64,000 nucleotides of DNA from Perilla frutescens (lineage: Eukaryota > Streptophyta > Magnoliopsida > Lamiales > Lamiaceae). The notes beneath the pieces were generated by a model. That model was not told where the DNA came from. It worked only from the letters and a program-made list of their open reading frames with translations, and made no database searches. Location: contig BRKX01000014.1 in the NCBI GenBank assembly GCA_026008535.1, forward strand, positions 52,873,006-52,937,005, given 5' to 3'. The position numbers and the translations under genes are program-made. This document shows positions 1 to 12,739 of the stretch, piece by piece; the first letter of the stretch is position 1; each line of letters begins with the position of its first letter.

Positions 1-1680
1 TTTATAAGTAATTGGGTGTTTTCTCCATTACTTACAAAATAGAATTAATTACATCTACAATATTATTACATTCTTTGATATTGAAGAAATTGATTATGAT
101 TATTTAAAAATATTTTACTGTAAAACATACAACAAAGATTAATGCATCCCAAGTTGAATAGCAAGTTCTTCCAAAGATATATAGATATATATATATATAT
201 GTATGTATGTATGTATGTATATTACATGTATTTAAAAAAAATAGTATAGAGGATTATTGGTGAAGAACAATTGTGCCCCCAATGAAAAATTCTGTTTCAC
301 CCTTGGATTGGGCCAACCATAATTATGAAATAAGTAATATATATTAATGATTTTTAATTAAAAATAAATTGTCAGAAATCTAAAAAAATGATAAAAAAAA
401 ATACATTTTCAATTTTTTATTCTAGTATTTGAATTACTAAAATAGTTTTTATAATAAATTATATAATTTTCAATCCAATCACAACTTTTAGATTTTATTT
501 TGGTTATTTTGAATTTAGCAAAATATTTTTGAAGTTAATGTGGAGAACGTTAAATATGTCTAAATAATGATCAAATTCTAATAATAATAAAGTTTCCAAT
601 AATTTAGGCAAAGTCTTATATACAACCGTTATGTACGTATAAGTGTTATATCAGACATATACTTTACATTATTAAAAGTGAACACTTTTTTCAATCAAAA
701 AACAAATGCAGTAATAATTACAAAAATAATGTCACCACCTTTGTTTTATACTTTCTAATAAAATAAGCATATACTTGATATTTTTCATAATTAGAAGTGA
801 TACTTTTCTCATTTGATGCAAGAACGACCCTTTTATTTATTTTGGCTATCATCAAATGTATATTTCGAAAGTACCCAAACACACTCACAGTCACACCAAT
901 TTGTAAGTTTCTGAATTTCTCCATAAATGTACAGATCGAAATTTGTTTATAGAAATTTAATCCGACGATAGGATGATTGTTGAATACGAAGGAGATGCGA
1001 ACATTCCACAAAACAATAGATGTTAGGGGCCGATTATCGAACTATGCATTTCGTCCAACATCTGAAGTGCGAAGATAGGAGCTCAATCCTTCAAATACTC
1101 AATCTTATAAATTATATTTTCAAACTATATAATATATTGCCTTAAATAAACGCTCCATTAAAAGTGGAGGGGATTAGAGCGAGTAAAGAAAATGTAGTTT
1201 TTTCTGGTATAGCTCAAACATATCCCCAACTTATCATATTAAATCTTTTTTTATGTATATATATCTATATCTATGAAAGAGAATCTAAATAACTAGTGAG
1301 TCCAGTCCAGTTGGCGACAAGTTACATTGAATTTTTTGTCGAGGTCTAATATACAAGCTCTTGACACCGACTCACTGAGGCACATGCCGTGATTTAATTA
1401 CTTTATCTACTACGCCCTAAGGCATGGTAGGGTGGGTCAATCCTACACCCCCCTTGTATATTGCACTGTGCTGTTGAGATGCTGCCACGTGGAAGCCTTT
1501 GTTGCGGAGTGAACAGTAACCCGATTGACAATTGAAAACCGGATTTGGGATGAGCCCGTGGATGGAAGTTAGACGGCGTTTGGTTAGCTTACCATGAGTT
1601 ACTTTATGTCAAAAGTTCCACCGCTCAGAGGTTTGAATTTTTTTCAATCACACGGACTGGCATCCATATTCTCTCTCCTA
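1..1680. other. AT-rich flank related to the NLR locus; no gene seen
   Basis: No convincing coding region. Bases 1-60 match the block that recurs near 30.55, 33.48 and 42.59 kb (around 'gggtgttttctccattac'). Bases 60-165 closely match 51355-51450, inside the last large intron of the NLR gene (shared 'gaagaaattgatt' and 'gattaatgcatcc'). About 1025-1055 resembles 28258-28290. A (TA)n/(TATG)n run lies at 184-220. The region therefore looks like duplicated NLR-locus DNA. The short ORFs here have no coding character. Confidence 0.55.
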
Positions 1681-4600
1681 AATTCAATTTTGTTCCAAAC
1701 TAATTCAACCCATAAGCTCTTCCTCTCACACTAGCAGCCGACTCACAAACATCACCACCGGTGATTTGCCACCGTCAAACGCCGATCAAATATCACCGAT
1801 GCTCCCAACCACTGGTGAGATATAGCCACTACACTAGTCTTTCTTGTGATTGTTGAGTTATGCTTCATAGTAGGAATTGACATTTTATTTTATTGCGAGG
1901 AAAATTTTTATTTTGAACAAGGTGAGTTCCATACTGGTTGTGTTGAAAAAGAACAAGGAAATCAACTTGGTGATGTTTATATCAATGTATATTGGAATTA
2001 TACTGTAAAATTTGCCCCTTTATATTGTGAATCTATTTTGACATCATTTTAGCCTGTTTAAAGCAACCTTAACAAATAGGCAGCAGTTGAGTTAAACTGT
2101 ATTAATCTTGAATTGATTGAGTGATTTTTAGAAATATTAATTTTTCTTGCGATGTTTGTGTGTTTTGCATGTATTCTCGATTTTGGGAGTTGGGTTATCG
2201 ATGTGGTGAATGTTTTATTTGATGGTGAGGTATTTCGGTTTTGGAGTAGAAAGTGGCTGAAACCAAGGAGATGATGAAAGATTTCGTCGAAATAGGCAGT
2301 CAAGATAGCCAAACAAGCTGCAGTGCACGAAATATTCATAAATAAGGTATATACATCTAGCTAACCTCTCCTGCCTGTGTGTGTGTGTGTGTGAGAGAGA
2401 GAGAAGGGGGGAGATTGGGTATTGGATTTGATTCAATATAGGCAGGAAAATATATGTTACTGGTGCACCGTGCACGAACTATGAACTTGCTCTAATGAAA
2501 TATCTTTACATTGATATGGTAATTGATAGTTTTGCCTTTTGAAGCAATATAATTTTAGGTTATTATTATGTTTGAAGTGAAGTGGTGATGATTGTGGTGG
2601 TGACAATGGTGTGCAGGTGTCACGCTTGATAGGTGTTCTTGGCTTTGAAGGGTTTTGTTTTGTTTTGGCTGCAAATGGGTAGAACATTTCTTGCTTCAAC
2701 TTCTTTTATGAAATGCTGGTATGTTTCTCATTGAATTTGTGTCAGGATTCGCTTCTTTGCTTCATCTATTTGTGAGGGCCACAAGATGTCTGGTACTTGT
2801 AGTGTTTGTTTTACGAAATATTTGTTACCCTTCGATGGATATATAACAAATACAAGAAATGACACTATTATCTTTTGGTATGTTTTGAGCCATTTGTACA
2901 ATTTATTTGTCTTGGCAGAGAAAAACCACTGGGCTTCTTAAATTTGATTGTAGTCCTCAATCTACGTGAATGGTGCTTCGGCTTAGCTGTATTATTTGAT
3001 TTTCTTGTTGTACTTAAGTTAGACACTCAACAGTAGACAAGTATCCGAGTTTAATTTTCTGGTTGCATATTTGGGTTAAATTTCTGGTTTCCCACAGGAC
3101 CTCTGTTCTGCAAAGAGAACAATTGGACAACAAGAAATTTAGACTCATTTAAGTTTTTGTAATGCAGGACTTTTGTGACTAGGCTAATACAATCTTCGCG
3201 ATCACGATTCTGTTTTTTCTGAGAAATGAGAAGCTTTTCATAGTCTGCTTCTCATGGCATGGGCTGGAGCTCAAGTGTGAACAACACAACTTGTGCACTC
3301 AATACAAGAAATTCTACAATGTTAATCAATGGACTCTGTATGCTTTCATTTCTTTAGCTTTCATTTCTCTCTTCTTTTCAAATCTTTTTTTTTCTCTGTC
3401 TCTTTTCAAGATTGCTCTTTTTTAGAAGTACGAATATCAATTGATACTAAGTAAAAATGCATCTAAGAAAGGATCGTACACATCCTAGATGTCTGGCATA
3501 CTTAGCTGTATTTGAGTCAAAGCATGTCCTGATTTTTCTTATAGGTGAGACCTATCTGCATTGATTGAATTGTGTTTGCTTTTGAGAACTTCATTTCACT
3601 TCTCGTCTGGATTGATAAATTATCATCAAGGGACAGCAATGTTCGGTTTTTAAATCATGAATTTTCATCCTTCTGAGAACTTTACTTCTCATCTCGATTG
3701 GAATGCGGCTCGTGAACTCATCAAAATTGTAATTCTTTAATTATTTTTGTCCTTTTCCCTTTGTCGAAATTGCTGGTTAAGTGTTTGATGATATGCCTGT
3801 TAGAGATGCAGAACCCATATAAATGATCACGTTTACAGATTGAAAATTGGAAATTGAATTGAACAAATGTCTTTTCAAGAATTACAGTTTGCGCTGACGA
3901 CTCTTCACCTTTGTAGGCTTACACTTCTGTGGTCTTTTGATTGAGGCCGGTGTGTCTCCATCTCTACTACTCCACAAAGTCACATCAAGGAACTGAGCTA
4001 CAAAAGCCTAGAGCCTATAAACATCTTCTAAGTTGGCACAACAGTCACCACAGTGATCTGTTGATCAGCTTTTCTGCCTTTTTGCTTATTCATTTTCCTT
4101 ACTGCGGCTGCTCTCCAAGATCGCCTGCTTCTCCTTTTCGTCCTTCTCTGTGAACCAAATGTGGTGCAAGACTCCATTGCCGGGTGATATGTGATTTACA
4201 TGATTACATCGGCTAGTTTCTGTACTTGAGCAGGCTCCATAAAGGAAATGAACTCATGATGTTGTTCTTTCATTTGTTTTTGCTTTTGAGTTGAGGAAAT
4301 CTTATTTGTCGATGGAGTGCACAATCTATGTATTCACTTCCATAGTTTATTACAACTTGGTAGAGCAATATTGTCTCGATTAATAGTAGAATAGATAGAG
4401 CTTCACCTATTTGTAGCCAAAAGGACCGAAGTTATATCAAACTACTTTAAGTGAGAGAGATCAGGAATCTTAATTTTTTATAATGAAAGTATATTACCTG
4501 AACGATACTCCATAGAAACTTAGCAACCTCTATTTGCAACTCAGAACCCTTGGCTATTGAACCACGCACAACCAAGAAAGAGTCATTTAATATGTAAGAA

Positions 4601-5460
4601 TAGAGGCTCAAAACATGCATAAAAGTAAGCCGGTTTAACAAAATTACACTATCCTATCTCAGTAATTTAAGAGTTAGGTGCAATTAGTATATATTGAGTT
4701 AAGCTTGGAATGCCATGGTAGATAACATTATTTGACATTCTACACATACGAATTCAGACAATTTATCCAACTAAAAATGGTTCATATCTCACCTAGATTC
4801 ATTCCAATATACAACAAGCTAAAATTTTGGTAAAACAAGAACAACATTCAGCAAGCAAGCCACAAATATTAACACCATCACAGAACTGCAATCATGTGAA
4901 CTACTCACATCTATTTTAACTCATATAAGGAATTCAAGCAAAAACCAAACCATATCACAATCTAGCAAACAGAGTTCCAACAAAATGCAGAAAATGCCCA
5001 AATTCAAATAAGAAAATATGAGATTTTTTTTTTCAAAGAACAGAAATCTGTCTTCATATTTAAGATTCTAGCAGTACGAACATAACTTGTCAGAATTCAG
5101 CCACAGCAGCAAAGGGAGAGGGGTAGACGAGGGGACTGTGGCACAACTATTCATTGAGTGAGGAACGAGGGGAAGAATGCAGTGATAGCTTCCGGCGGAA
5201 GTTCTAGAAACGTCAAGGTGAAGATTCCGGTGGATTTGTAGTGGAAGTGAGCAAAGGATTTTGAAAATGAAAAAAACAAACTCATCTTTTCAATTCGTAA
5301 CACCGTGAAAACCATGAAATTTCCTTACCTTGTGTTGAAGGCGTCTGTCTCTCTGCAAGATTTTCGTTCATCGCTTATCGTTAATCCAAGCCAGATGTAG
5401 GAAAGGAAAAAAAATAAGAAATAAGAAATATGTGGTTTGAGGAGAAGTGTGGATAGACAC
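1680..5460. other. Less AT-rich block with splice-like sites, no recognisable protein
   Basis: This block is more complex than its surroundings and may be a spliced non-coding transcript or an unrecognised gene. On the plus strand there is a consensus donor at 1922 (AACAAG|GTGAGT), and a possible short reading stretch near 2250-2337 ends at a weaker donor. On the minus strand, a candidate leader exon upstream of 5329 ends in CACAAG|GTAAGG. Another minus-strand open stretch, about 4500-4600, ends in a donor-like GTTCAG|GTAATA at 4498. None of the short ORFs could be assigned to a family. A (GT)n(GA)n tract lies at 2376-2404. Transcript data would decide strand and structure. Confidence 0.3.
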
Positions 5461-5924
5461 TAAGGAGTGTATATCATGTTGCCGCTTAGTTTCCACTGCT
5501 GCGCCGTTTCTTTTGAATTTTTTAATTTTCAATTTTAGGGGGTTAAATTTTGGTATTTGATGAAATAAGAAGCCTGCTTTTTTAGTGTTTGAAATTAAAG
5601 AAAATTGTAGATTATTTTATTCCTTCAATCATATAATCTGCGGTGACAATGAAATTTCAAGGCCTTTCGATTTATATTTGTACCTGATAAGATATTTTCA
5701 AGTCAATAATTGACCCAACATACTCCATCGAGCATAAATTTAATTTACCCAGTCATGTAATTATAGACTCAATTTTCCGACAACTTTCTAAATGTGATGA
5801 GTATCAAATGATGACAATATAATGATACTTTCCGGGATTTTTAGGTTTCAGTCTCTTTCACTTTTTTTTTCCTTTTATTTATACATTTCATTTAAAAAAA
5901 TGATGACAATATAAGGTCAATTCT

Positions 5925-7195
5925 TATATAATGCAATTTATTATGTTTTCAAAATAAATGAACCAATATAATGTAATTTCTTATAATTTTGATTTAAATA
6001 AAATAATATAGTGTAATTTATTATAATTTTAAATGAAATGAACTAGTCTAATATCATTTCTTATAGGTTCGAATGAAATAAACTTATATAATGTAATTTA
6101 TTATAATTTTAAATCAAATGAAATGGCTAGTATAATGTAATTTTTTATAATCATAAATGAAATGAAATGAAATTAACTTGTAGAAGGTAATTTGTCATAA
6201 TTTCAAAGCAATTAATCTAGTTTGATGTATTTTTTTAGAATTTTGAATAAAATGAATGTATATAGTACAATTTAATAAAATTTCAAATCAAATGAACTAT
6301 ATATAATGTAATTTCTTACAAGTTATAATGAAATGAATTTATATAGTATAATTTAATTATCATAATTTCAAATCAAGTAAAATACAATGAACTTGTATAG
6401 TGTAATTTATTATAATTTTAAATGAAATAGAATGAAATGAACTTGTGCAGTGTAATTTATTATAATTTCAAATCAAGTGAAATGAATTTGTACAGTGTAA
6501 TTTATTATCATTTCAAATCAAATGGAATAGTATATAATATAATTTATTACAAGTTATAATGAAATGAACTTATACAATGTGATTTATCGTAATTTCAAAT
6601 CAAATAAAATTAAATGAGCTTGTATATATAATGTAACTTATTTTAATTTCAAATCAAATCATATCAAATGAATTTGTATGATGTAATTTGTTATAATTTC
6701 AAATTAAATGAGCTAGTATAATATAATTTCTTACAATTTTGAATGAAATGAAATTATATTTTTTAATTTCTTATAATTTTGAATGAAATGAGCTTATATT
6801 GTGTAATTTATAATAATTTCAAATGAAATGAATTAGTATGATAGTATTCTTATAATTTTGAATGAAATGAACTTATATATTGTAGTTTATTAATAAAAAT
6901 CAAATGAACCGTAACTTCATATAGTTTTGAGTGAAATAAACTAGTATAATATCAGTTCTTTATAATTCCAGATGATTTTCAACTTATATAGTGTAATTTT
7001 TATAATTTCAAATGAAATGAACTTGTATAGTGTGATTTATTATAATTTCAAATGAAATAAACTTGTATAGTGTAATTTGTTATAATTTCAAATCAAATGA
7101 ACTAGTATAATGTAATATTTTATAATTTTGAATGAAATGAACTTATATTGTGTAATCTATTATAATTTCAAATCAAAAGAGCTAGTGTAATGAAT
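5925..7195. repeat. Degenerate AT-rich tandem array, units about 40-60 bp
   Basis: About 1.27 kb is built from repeated variants of two alternating phrases, 'gtaatttattataattt' and 'aaatgaaatgaactt'. Unit length varies from about 40 to 60 bp, giving some 25-28 degenerate copies. Copies differ by point changes and by internal iteration of 'aaatga'. No ORF of note. It reads as an old, diverged minisatellite. Confidence 0.85.
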
Positions 7196-7199
7196 GTAT

Positions 7200-8670
7200 A
7201 TAATGTTTATTGGGCCAACGTATAGTGATCAAAGAACTTTCACTGCATTCTATTAGGAATCAAACAAAATTGATTATCGAGCAAATTCCTTGTAAAAATT
7301 AAAGAAAATAGAGTAAAACTATAATATTTATACTTAATAGTTAGGTGTGTTTCTAAATACTCCACATAATTTACTTTGTATACCACTAATTAAAAATTAA
7401 TTAATTACTAAATTACTTAAATATCCATTCATTTTTTAATATATTTTTCATACAAGACTATGTTTGAAAATTTATTTTTCAAAAATACAAGACATGTTTG
7501 AAAATATATTTTTGAACATACATGATCAATAGCTTAGAAAAAAATTAGTTGAACGTATTTTCGAACTTATTAATCATATTTGTAATTAAGTAGTTTCTAG
7601 ATCCAAAATTGAGCGACAAAACATTAATACTGACAAGTTTAAATCACGTTTTTATTATAAATTCAAAGTATACATAATAATTATTAACCTATTTTAGTAT
7701 TTCCATCTCCCTCTTCTCAAATTCGAAAAATGAAATTGTGACATCTCTTTTATTTTCAAACGTGAACCTTCTCTATAGCTCACACGTGAAAGTTTATCTC
7801 TTCGATTTTGTAGCATAAGTGAATTAATATTTTTTATTGGTAAAAATTAATTTTTTTAATTGAGGATAAAATTGGATCTGAAGTTCCGAATATTGACCCA
7901 TCTTACAAATTTTGACTTGTAAGATAGACTTATACAAGTTTTTATCATTTATGAAAATAATAAAGTTTTGAGATATTAGAGATACATTCTGTTTTTTTTT
8001 TTATAAGGCTCATATAGATTCATATCTCATTCATATTATTAATCAACTTTAAATGATTCATGTATCATAAACAATGCAAACTTGTATGCTTATAATTTAA
8101 ATTAAATTGATATCAATAAATATATTAATACTTAAAGAAAGGAAAAAAAATCATTTTGCTCCATTTCTTATTTGTCCAGGAGCACTTTACTCCTAGTTTA
8201 CCTTTTTTTGTCCAAATTAATATCTTAACTATTTTATGATTTCTAATTATTTTTTAGTATTTAATTTTTAATTTTCAATTAATAATTCATTATTATGGTT
8301 GATTAATTCAAAATTAAATTTTATAACTTTTTTAATTCATTTTTTGATTGATAAAATGTTGACTATAATCATTTATGTTAGAATTGATTTTTATTTTATA
8401 ATAATTATTATTAAAATTATAAATCTTATGGTGAAACACAGAATGAAACACATGTAAGTGTAACACGAAATTTGAACCCTATAAATTCCTTCCGGATGTA
8501 CAATATGTGTTCTCTAATTTTTGAAATAAATTTAATTATAAAATTAAATATTTATTTAATTATAAATTAAACTAGTTAACTTTTATTACATGACATGCTT
8601 TTACCAAGGTTCGTAAATCTATGTAGATTCACCAAATTTTGTTAAATCACCATCATATTTTATCGACAAG
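7200..8670. other. AT-rich intergenic sequence
   Basis: No gene seen. Around 8250-8320 there is a dispersed phrase ('taataattcattattatgg') that recurs at about 24710 (inside a foldback element) and, more diverged, at about 51780 and 52720, so part of this stretch is interspersed repeat. Confidence 0.5.
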
Positions 8671-8675
8671 AAATA

Positions 8676-9036
8676 ACTATAGTATTATCAAACGGATTCT
8701 CGATTAGGAATTCTTCATGCTTGGTTGACACTATAGTATTATCAAACGGATTCTCGATTAGGAATTCTTCGTACGAGGTTGACAATATAGTATTATCAAA
8801 CGGATTATCGATTAGGAATTCTTCGTACGGGGTTGACACTATAGTATTATCAAACAGATTCTCAATTAGGAATTCTTCGTACGAGGTTGACACAATAGTA
8901 TTATCAAGCGGATTCTCGATTAGGAATTCTTCGTACGAGGTTGACACTATAGTATTATCAAATGGATTATCGATTAGGAATTCTTTATACTAGGTTGACA
9001 CTATAGTATCATCAAACGGATTCTCGATTAGGAATT
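8676..9036. repeat. 54-bp minisatellite, about 6.7 copies
   Basis: Copies begin at 8676, 8730, 8784, 8838, 8892, 8946 and 9000, exactly 54 bp apart, each starting near 'tatagtattatcaaac' and containing 'gattaggaattctt'. The last copy is partial. Copies differ only by a few substitutions. Because 54 is a multiple of three, frames stay open on both strands as an 18-residue repeat (plus strand 8721-8993, minus strand 8660-8947). There is no convincing ATG in the minus frame and the last unit carries an in-frame stop, so coding function is unlikely. Confidence 0.93.
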
Positions 9037-9417
9037 TTATTTTTACCTTCAATTTTCATGGAGAAACAATTATTTAAAAAAGAGATCTGGAGCGCGCATA
9101 AAATTTACGTTCCTTAATTAATTACATTTTTTAATAACATTTAATACGTAGTGATTGAATTAAAATCATAATAATTAATTGTACATATTAGAGAATTTAA
9201 TTAATAAAACAAACAAAGATGAATTTGAAACGTAAAAATAATGAGACCTAAACGATAGAAAGTGGTGGTTTGTATTTGATGAAATTTAATATGCCATGTT
9301 TAATTTAATATAACTAATTAATGTAAATTTGTGTTTTTTGTAGAATTTAATATATGAGTTGTTGATGTGAATATTTAACGGCCAAATCACCTTTTGTTGG
9401 ATGAATTTTTAATATTG

Positions 9418-10220
9418 TTAAATTTAGGGCTAATACCATATTCTAGCCTATCCTTTCAAGATTTTAACAAAAATGTCCCAACCTTTTAAAAGTATCAGAT
9501 TCTAGCATAAACTTTTAATTATTTAACAAATCTAACATGAATTATAATTTCAGACTTTTATCATATGCTAATGTGTATTTTTTGCCCGAACCAATACACG
9601 AATTATATTTTGAAAAAAAAACGTATCACCAATTCTATGAACTTTACTTGAATTGGCGATTAAGTAACTTTCGTTTATACCAAAATATAACATACATATC
9701 AATAAAATTTAAGCAATAATTTTTTAGAATATATAAGTGGAACACATAATGATAATAATAACAATAATAATAAAATACATTAAAAATATATAATACAACA
9801 ATTTTACATTTACTGTCAAAATTAACTCGAATAATTTAATTGTAAATAAATTGAAAAATGCTCAATATAATAAACCATTTATTACGATTAATTTTTTATT
9901 TATATTATAGTATTATATTTTGATATAGTTATAAGTGTATCATTACTGATTAAATATGCATTTAGGTTGTATTAATTGGTTTTAAATAGTTTATAAAATT
10001 ATTAGTATATAATATTCTTAAGCTCAAATTATAATTCATTAGATTTCGAGTCAAAATATACAAACAAGATAAAAGATAAAAGTCTGAAATTATATTTCAT
10101 GTTAGATTTGTTAAAAAAATTAAAAGGTTAGGTTAGAATCTGATACATTTGAAAGGTTGGGACATTTTCGTTAATTTCTTGAAAGGTCAGGCTAGAATAT
10201 GGTATTACCCCTTAAATTTA
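9418..10220. mobile_element. Mutator-like foldback element (MITE), 785 bp
   Basis: The element spans 9427-10211 and begins GGGCTAATACC / ends GGTATTACCCC. Its long terminal inverted repeats cover roughly 9427-9570 and 10065-10211 and are alignable over about 140 bp, sharing for example 'ataccatattctagcc' and 'aaatgtcccaacctttt' in opposite orientations. Both sides are flanked by the same 9-bp direct repeat TTAAATTTA (9418-9426 and 10212-10220). Long inverted repeats plus 9-bp target duplications are typical of the Mutator superfamily. No transposase is present, so it is non-autonomous. The small ORF at 9537-9719 lies inside it and is not a gene. Confidence 0.92.
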
Positions 10221-10374
10221 TAAGCCTTATATTGATGAGGCTTGAAATGATAGAATCTATCTTTTCGCTCTATGCTGATAATAGTTTATCTTTCGAGCTT
10301 TGAATAGCTAATTCTCTATTTTTTAAACTACATTTAAAAAATCATAATTAATTTAATGGATATCATCAGATGAC

Positions 10375-10935
10375 ATGGAAGCAACCATGAACAGTGACGG
10401 GCTATTGTCTGCACCATCAGAATTGCAAATGCAGGACGTCGGAAAAAAATTGCGGGATTTTTTCCGGCAGCTTCTTAAATGCATGAATGAAAGGGTCGCC
10501 TCCCCTCTTACAATTTCCTTTCCATCAAACACCTCGACGCCCTTCGCCCTGATCAGGAGGATGAGGTTACTGCCCTGGTTGAACCCATTTTCGAGAACTA
10601 CAATAAATTAAACCCGACACTCCCCCCCCTCTCAAAACGCAAATGCGGTGACTGATGAAGAGGGCCAAGAATTGAAGTTTATTCTCTCCCCTCTCCTTTC
10701 CCTCTCCTCAATTGCAGGTCGCAAGAACGCTTTCCGTCAGCTTCTTAAATGCTCGAATGGAGGGTGGCTCATCTCTCCTTGCCTTCCTCTTCTCTCCCCT
10801 CTCCTTCCCCCTAACTGCAGGTCGTCGGAATAGAGGTCACCTCCCCTCCACTTCCTCTTCTCTTCCCTTCCCTTCCCTTTTACACCCATCAATTGTAGAT
10901 TGCCATTTTTTTCAGTAGCTTCGTAAAATATGGAT
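10375..10935 (+). other. Less AT-rich relic with an internal duplication; identity unknown
   Basis: This island is richer in G and C than the flanks, suggesting captured or decayed gene sequence. A motif around 'agcttcttaaatgc' occurs twice in similar context (about 10470-10500 and 10735-10765), each preceded by 'gcagg' and followed by a pyrimidine-rich stretch. Short ORFs at 10375-10611 and 10648-10833 include the duplicated piece, but neither could be assigned to a family and the reading is not continuous. Pyrimidine tracts before 'gcagg' could be splice acceptors. It may be exon debris of an unrecognised gene. Confidence 0.3.
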
Positions 10936-12730
10936 GCCAGCTCAGTGTAATAAATATTTTCAATCTCTTGCAGCAGTGGGATTTCTGAATAAACGTTTAT
11001 AGTTAATTATGGTCAATCAAAGCGGGGTCTACGCTGGGTACAAAGTTTGACAAAAGGAACAGACTCCGTTTCCGAACCGAACAACTCGAGGGCGAAAACG
11101 AGCTAACCTCGCAAATCGATTACTGTACCTAAGACTACCATTATTAGCAACCGGGTAAACACCCCAACCGGGCAACCACGCTTAATATTTAATTAATTTC
11201 TCTCTCTTTCACATCACCATTATTTTATCCAACCCAACCATATACAATTTGATAGTTTATCAGCAACTACCCCAAACACCCAACCACAACATTCTATATT
11301 ATTTTTTCTTTTCTTTTATTAATAAATATAATATAATTAATACTAATTAAAATAAATAATTATTTTTATTGAAAATTGTAATAATATAGAATAATAAACT
11401 TTTATAAAATAGACAATATGATAAAATACAAAATAAACAAAAAAAGAGCATAAATAATTTTGGGAGTGATTTTGATACTGAGAATCGTAATAAAAATTAT
11501 TTCCTCGATCCATTGGGAGATACAGAGAAAAATACTAAACGTTATAGATTGAGATATTGAGAAATTTATGAGGTGTGGAAATTTAGTAAAAACGGTCTCT
11601 ATTTATAGAAAATGAAAAATACGAATTTTGATATTTTTTATTTTTTTTAAAAAAACTTATTAAAAAAATATATGCATTATATCTAGATATCCAAATAAAA
11701 TTTACATATCCAATAAAATAGAGACAAGTGGCCAAATAAAATTTACATATCCAATAAAATTTAGATATAATGAATATATTTATTTTTAATAATCATTATA
11801 TTTGCATATCCAAATAAAATCTACATATTCAATAAAATAGAGACAAGTGTCCAAATAAAATTTACATATGCAATAAATTTTAAATATAATGGATATATTT
11901 ATTTTAATAATACATAAAAAAATACAAAATATAAAAAAATAATAAAATAATATGAGAGGAGAGAGAGAGAGAGAGACCAGCGTTTGGCTGCCTCCCTGGG
12001 TCGAACGCTTCAAAGCAACCTCTTCATTTTTTTTTTTGCTGACTTGGCGGTCGAACGTTCGGCCCTCCAAGAACCGATAAACATGGTCTAACCATTACGT
12101 GGCCAGACAGCGCTTTACACGTGGGGAAATTTGGGAGTGGCTATGCGTTGCACAGAGGTGTAGCGTCGAATTTTCCCATTTTTTTTATGTCATATATAAT
12201 CGAGTTGTTAAATGTGAAAGGTTTGTGTTTAGTTCAACATGTTTACATCTCTTGTGCCTTCTTCCATCACACCAATCGTCATTTTTTATTGTGTTTACAA
12301 GACCAAACAATTAATAAAATCTTGAGGAATATATCTTTATGAGTTGAATTCCATAAACGCCTTCCCATTAATTTAGGAAGCAGTGGGCTACATATATTTT
12401 AAGAAGATATTTTTTCCAAACATTAGGTACTTAGTGCAGACCACATAAAGAAACTAGTCAAGGCTGCCAAATTAATTAATTTATATTATAATGGTAGCTT
12501 TTTTCATATGTACAACTCCTCAGTGTTTCGGTTAAAATTTTCTGTTGCACTTTTTCGTGTTTACTCCATGGTTCACCATTAGGTTTATGACTTTAATAAT
12601 ATTTATTATAAAATAAAAATTAATTATAACATAAATAATCATAGTGAATATTTATCAACAAAAAAAATTAAATGAAAAATTTATAAAAAAAAAGTTTGAA
12701 AAGTGTAAATTAAATATTAAAAAATAATTA
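10936..12730. repeat. AT-rich spacer containing a 119-bp tandem duplication
   Basis: The part with clear structure is 11670-11912. Two copies, offset by 119 bp, each contain 'catatccaaataaaat' and 'caataaaatagagacaagtg', and end in 'ataatgratatatttattt' (r = purine). The rest is AT-rich, with a (GA)n run near 11955-11975 and a less AT-rich patch at 11980-12180 without a recognisable gene. Confidence 0.6.
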
Positions 12731-12739
12731 TAAACTTAA

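Noticed and set aside
8660..8947. 95-residue repetitive protein on the minus strand
   Set aside because: No ATG start, a stop in the neighbouring unit, and the plus strand is equally open; explained by the 54-bp period.
9537..9719. 60-residue ORF
   Set aside because: Lies inside the foldback element and overlaps its inverted repeat arm.
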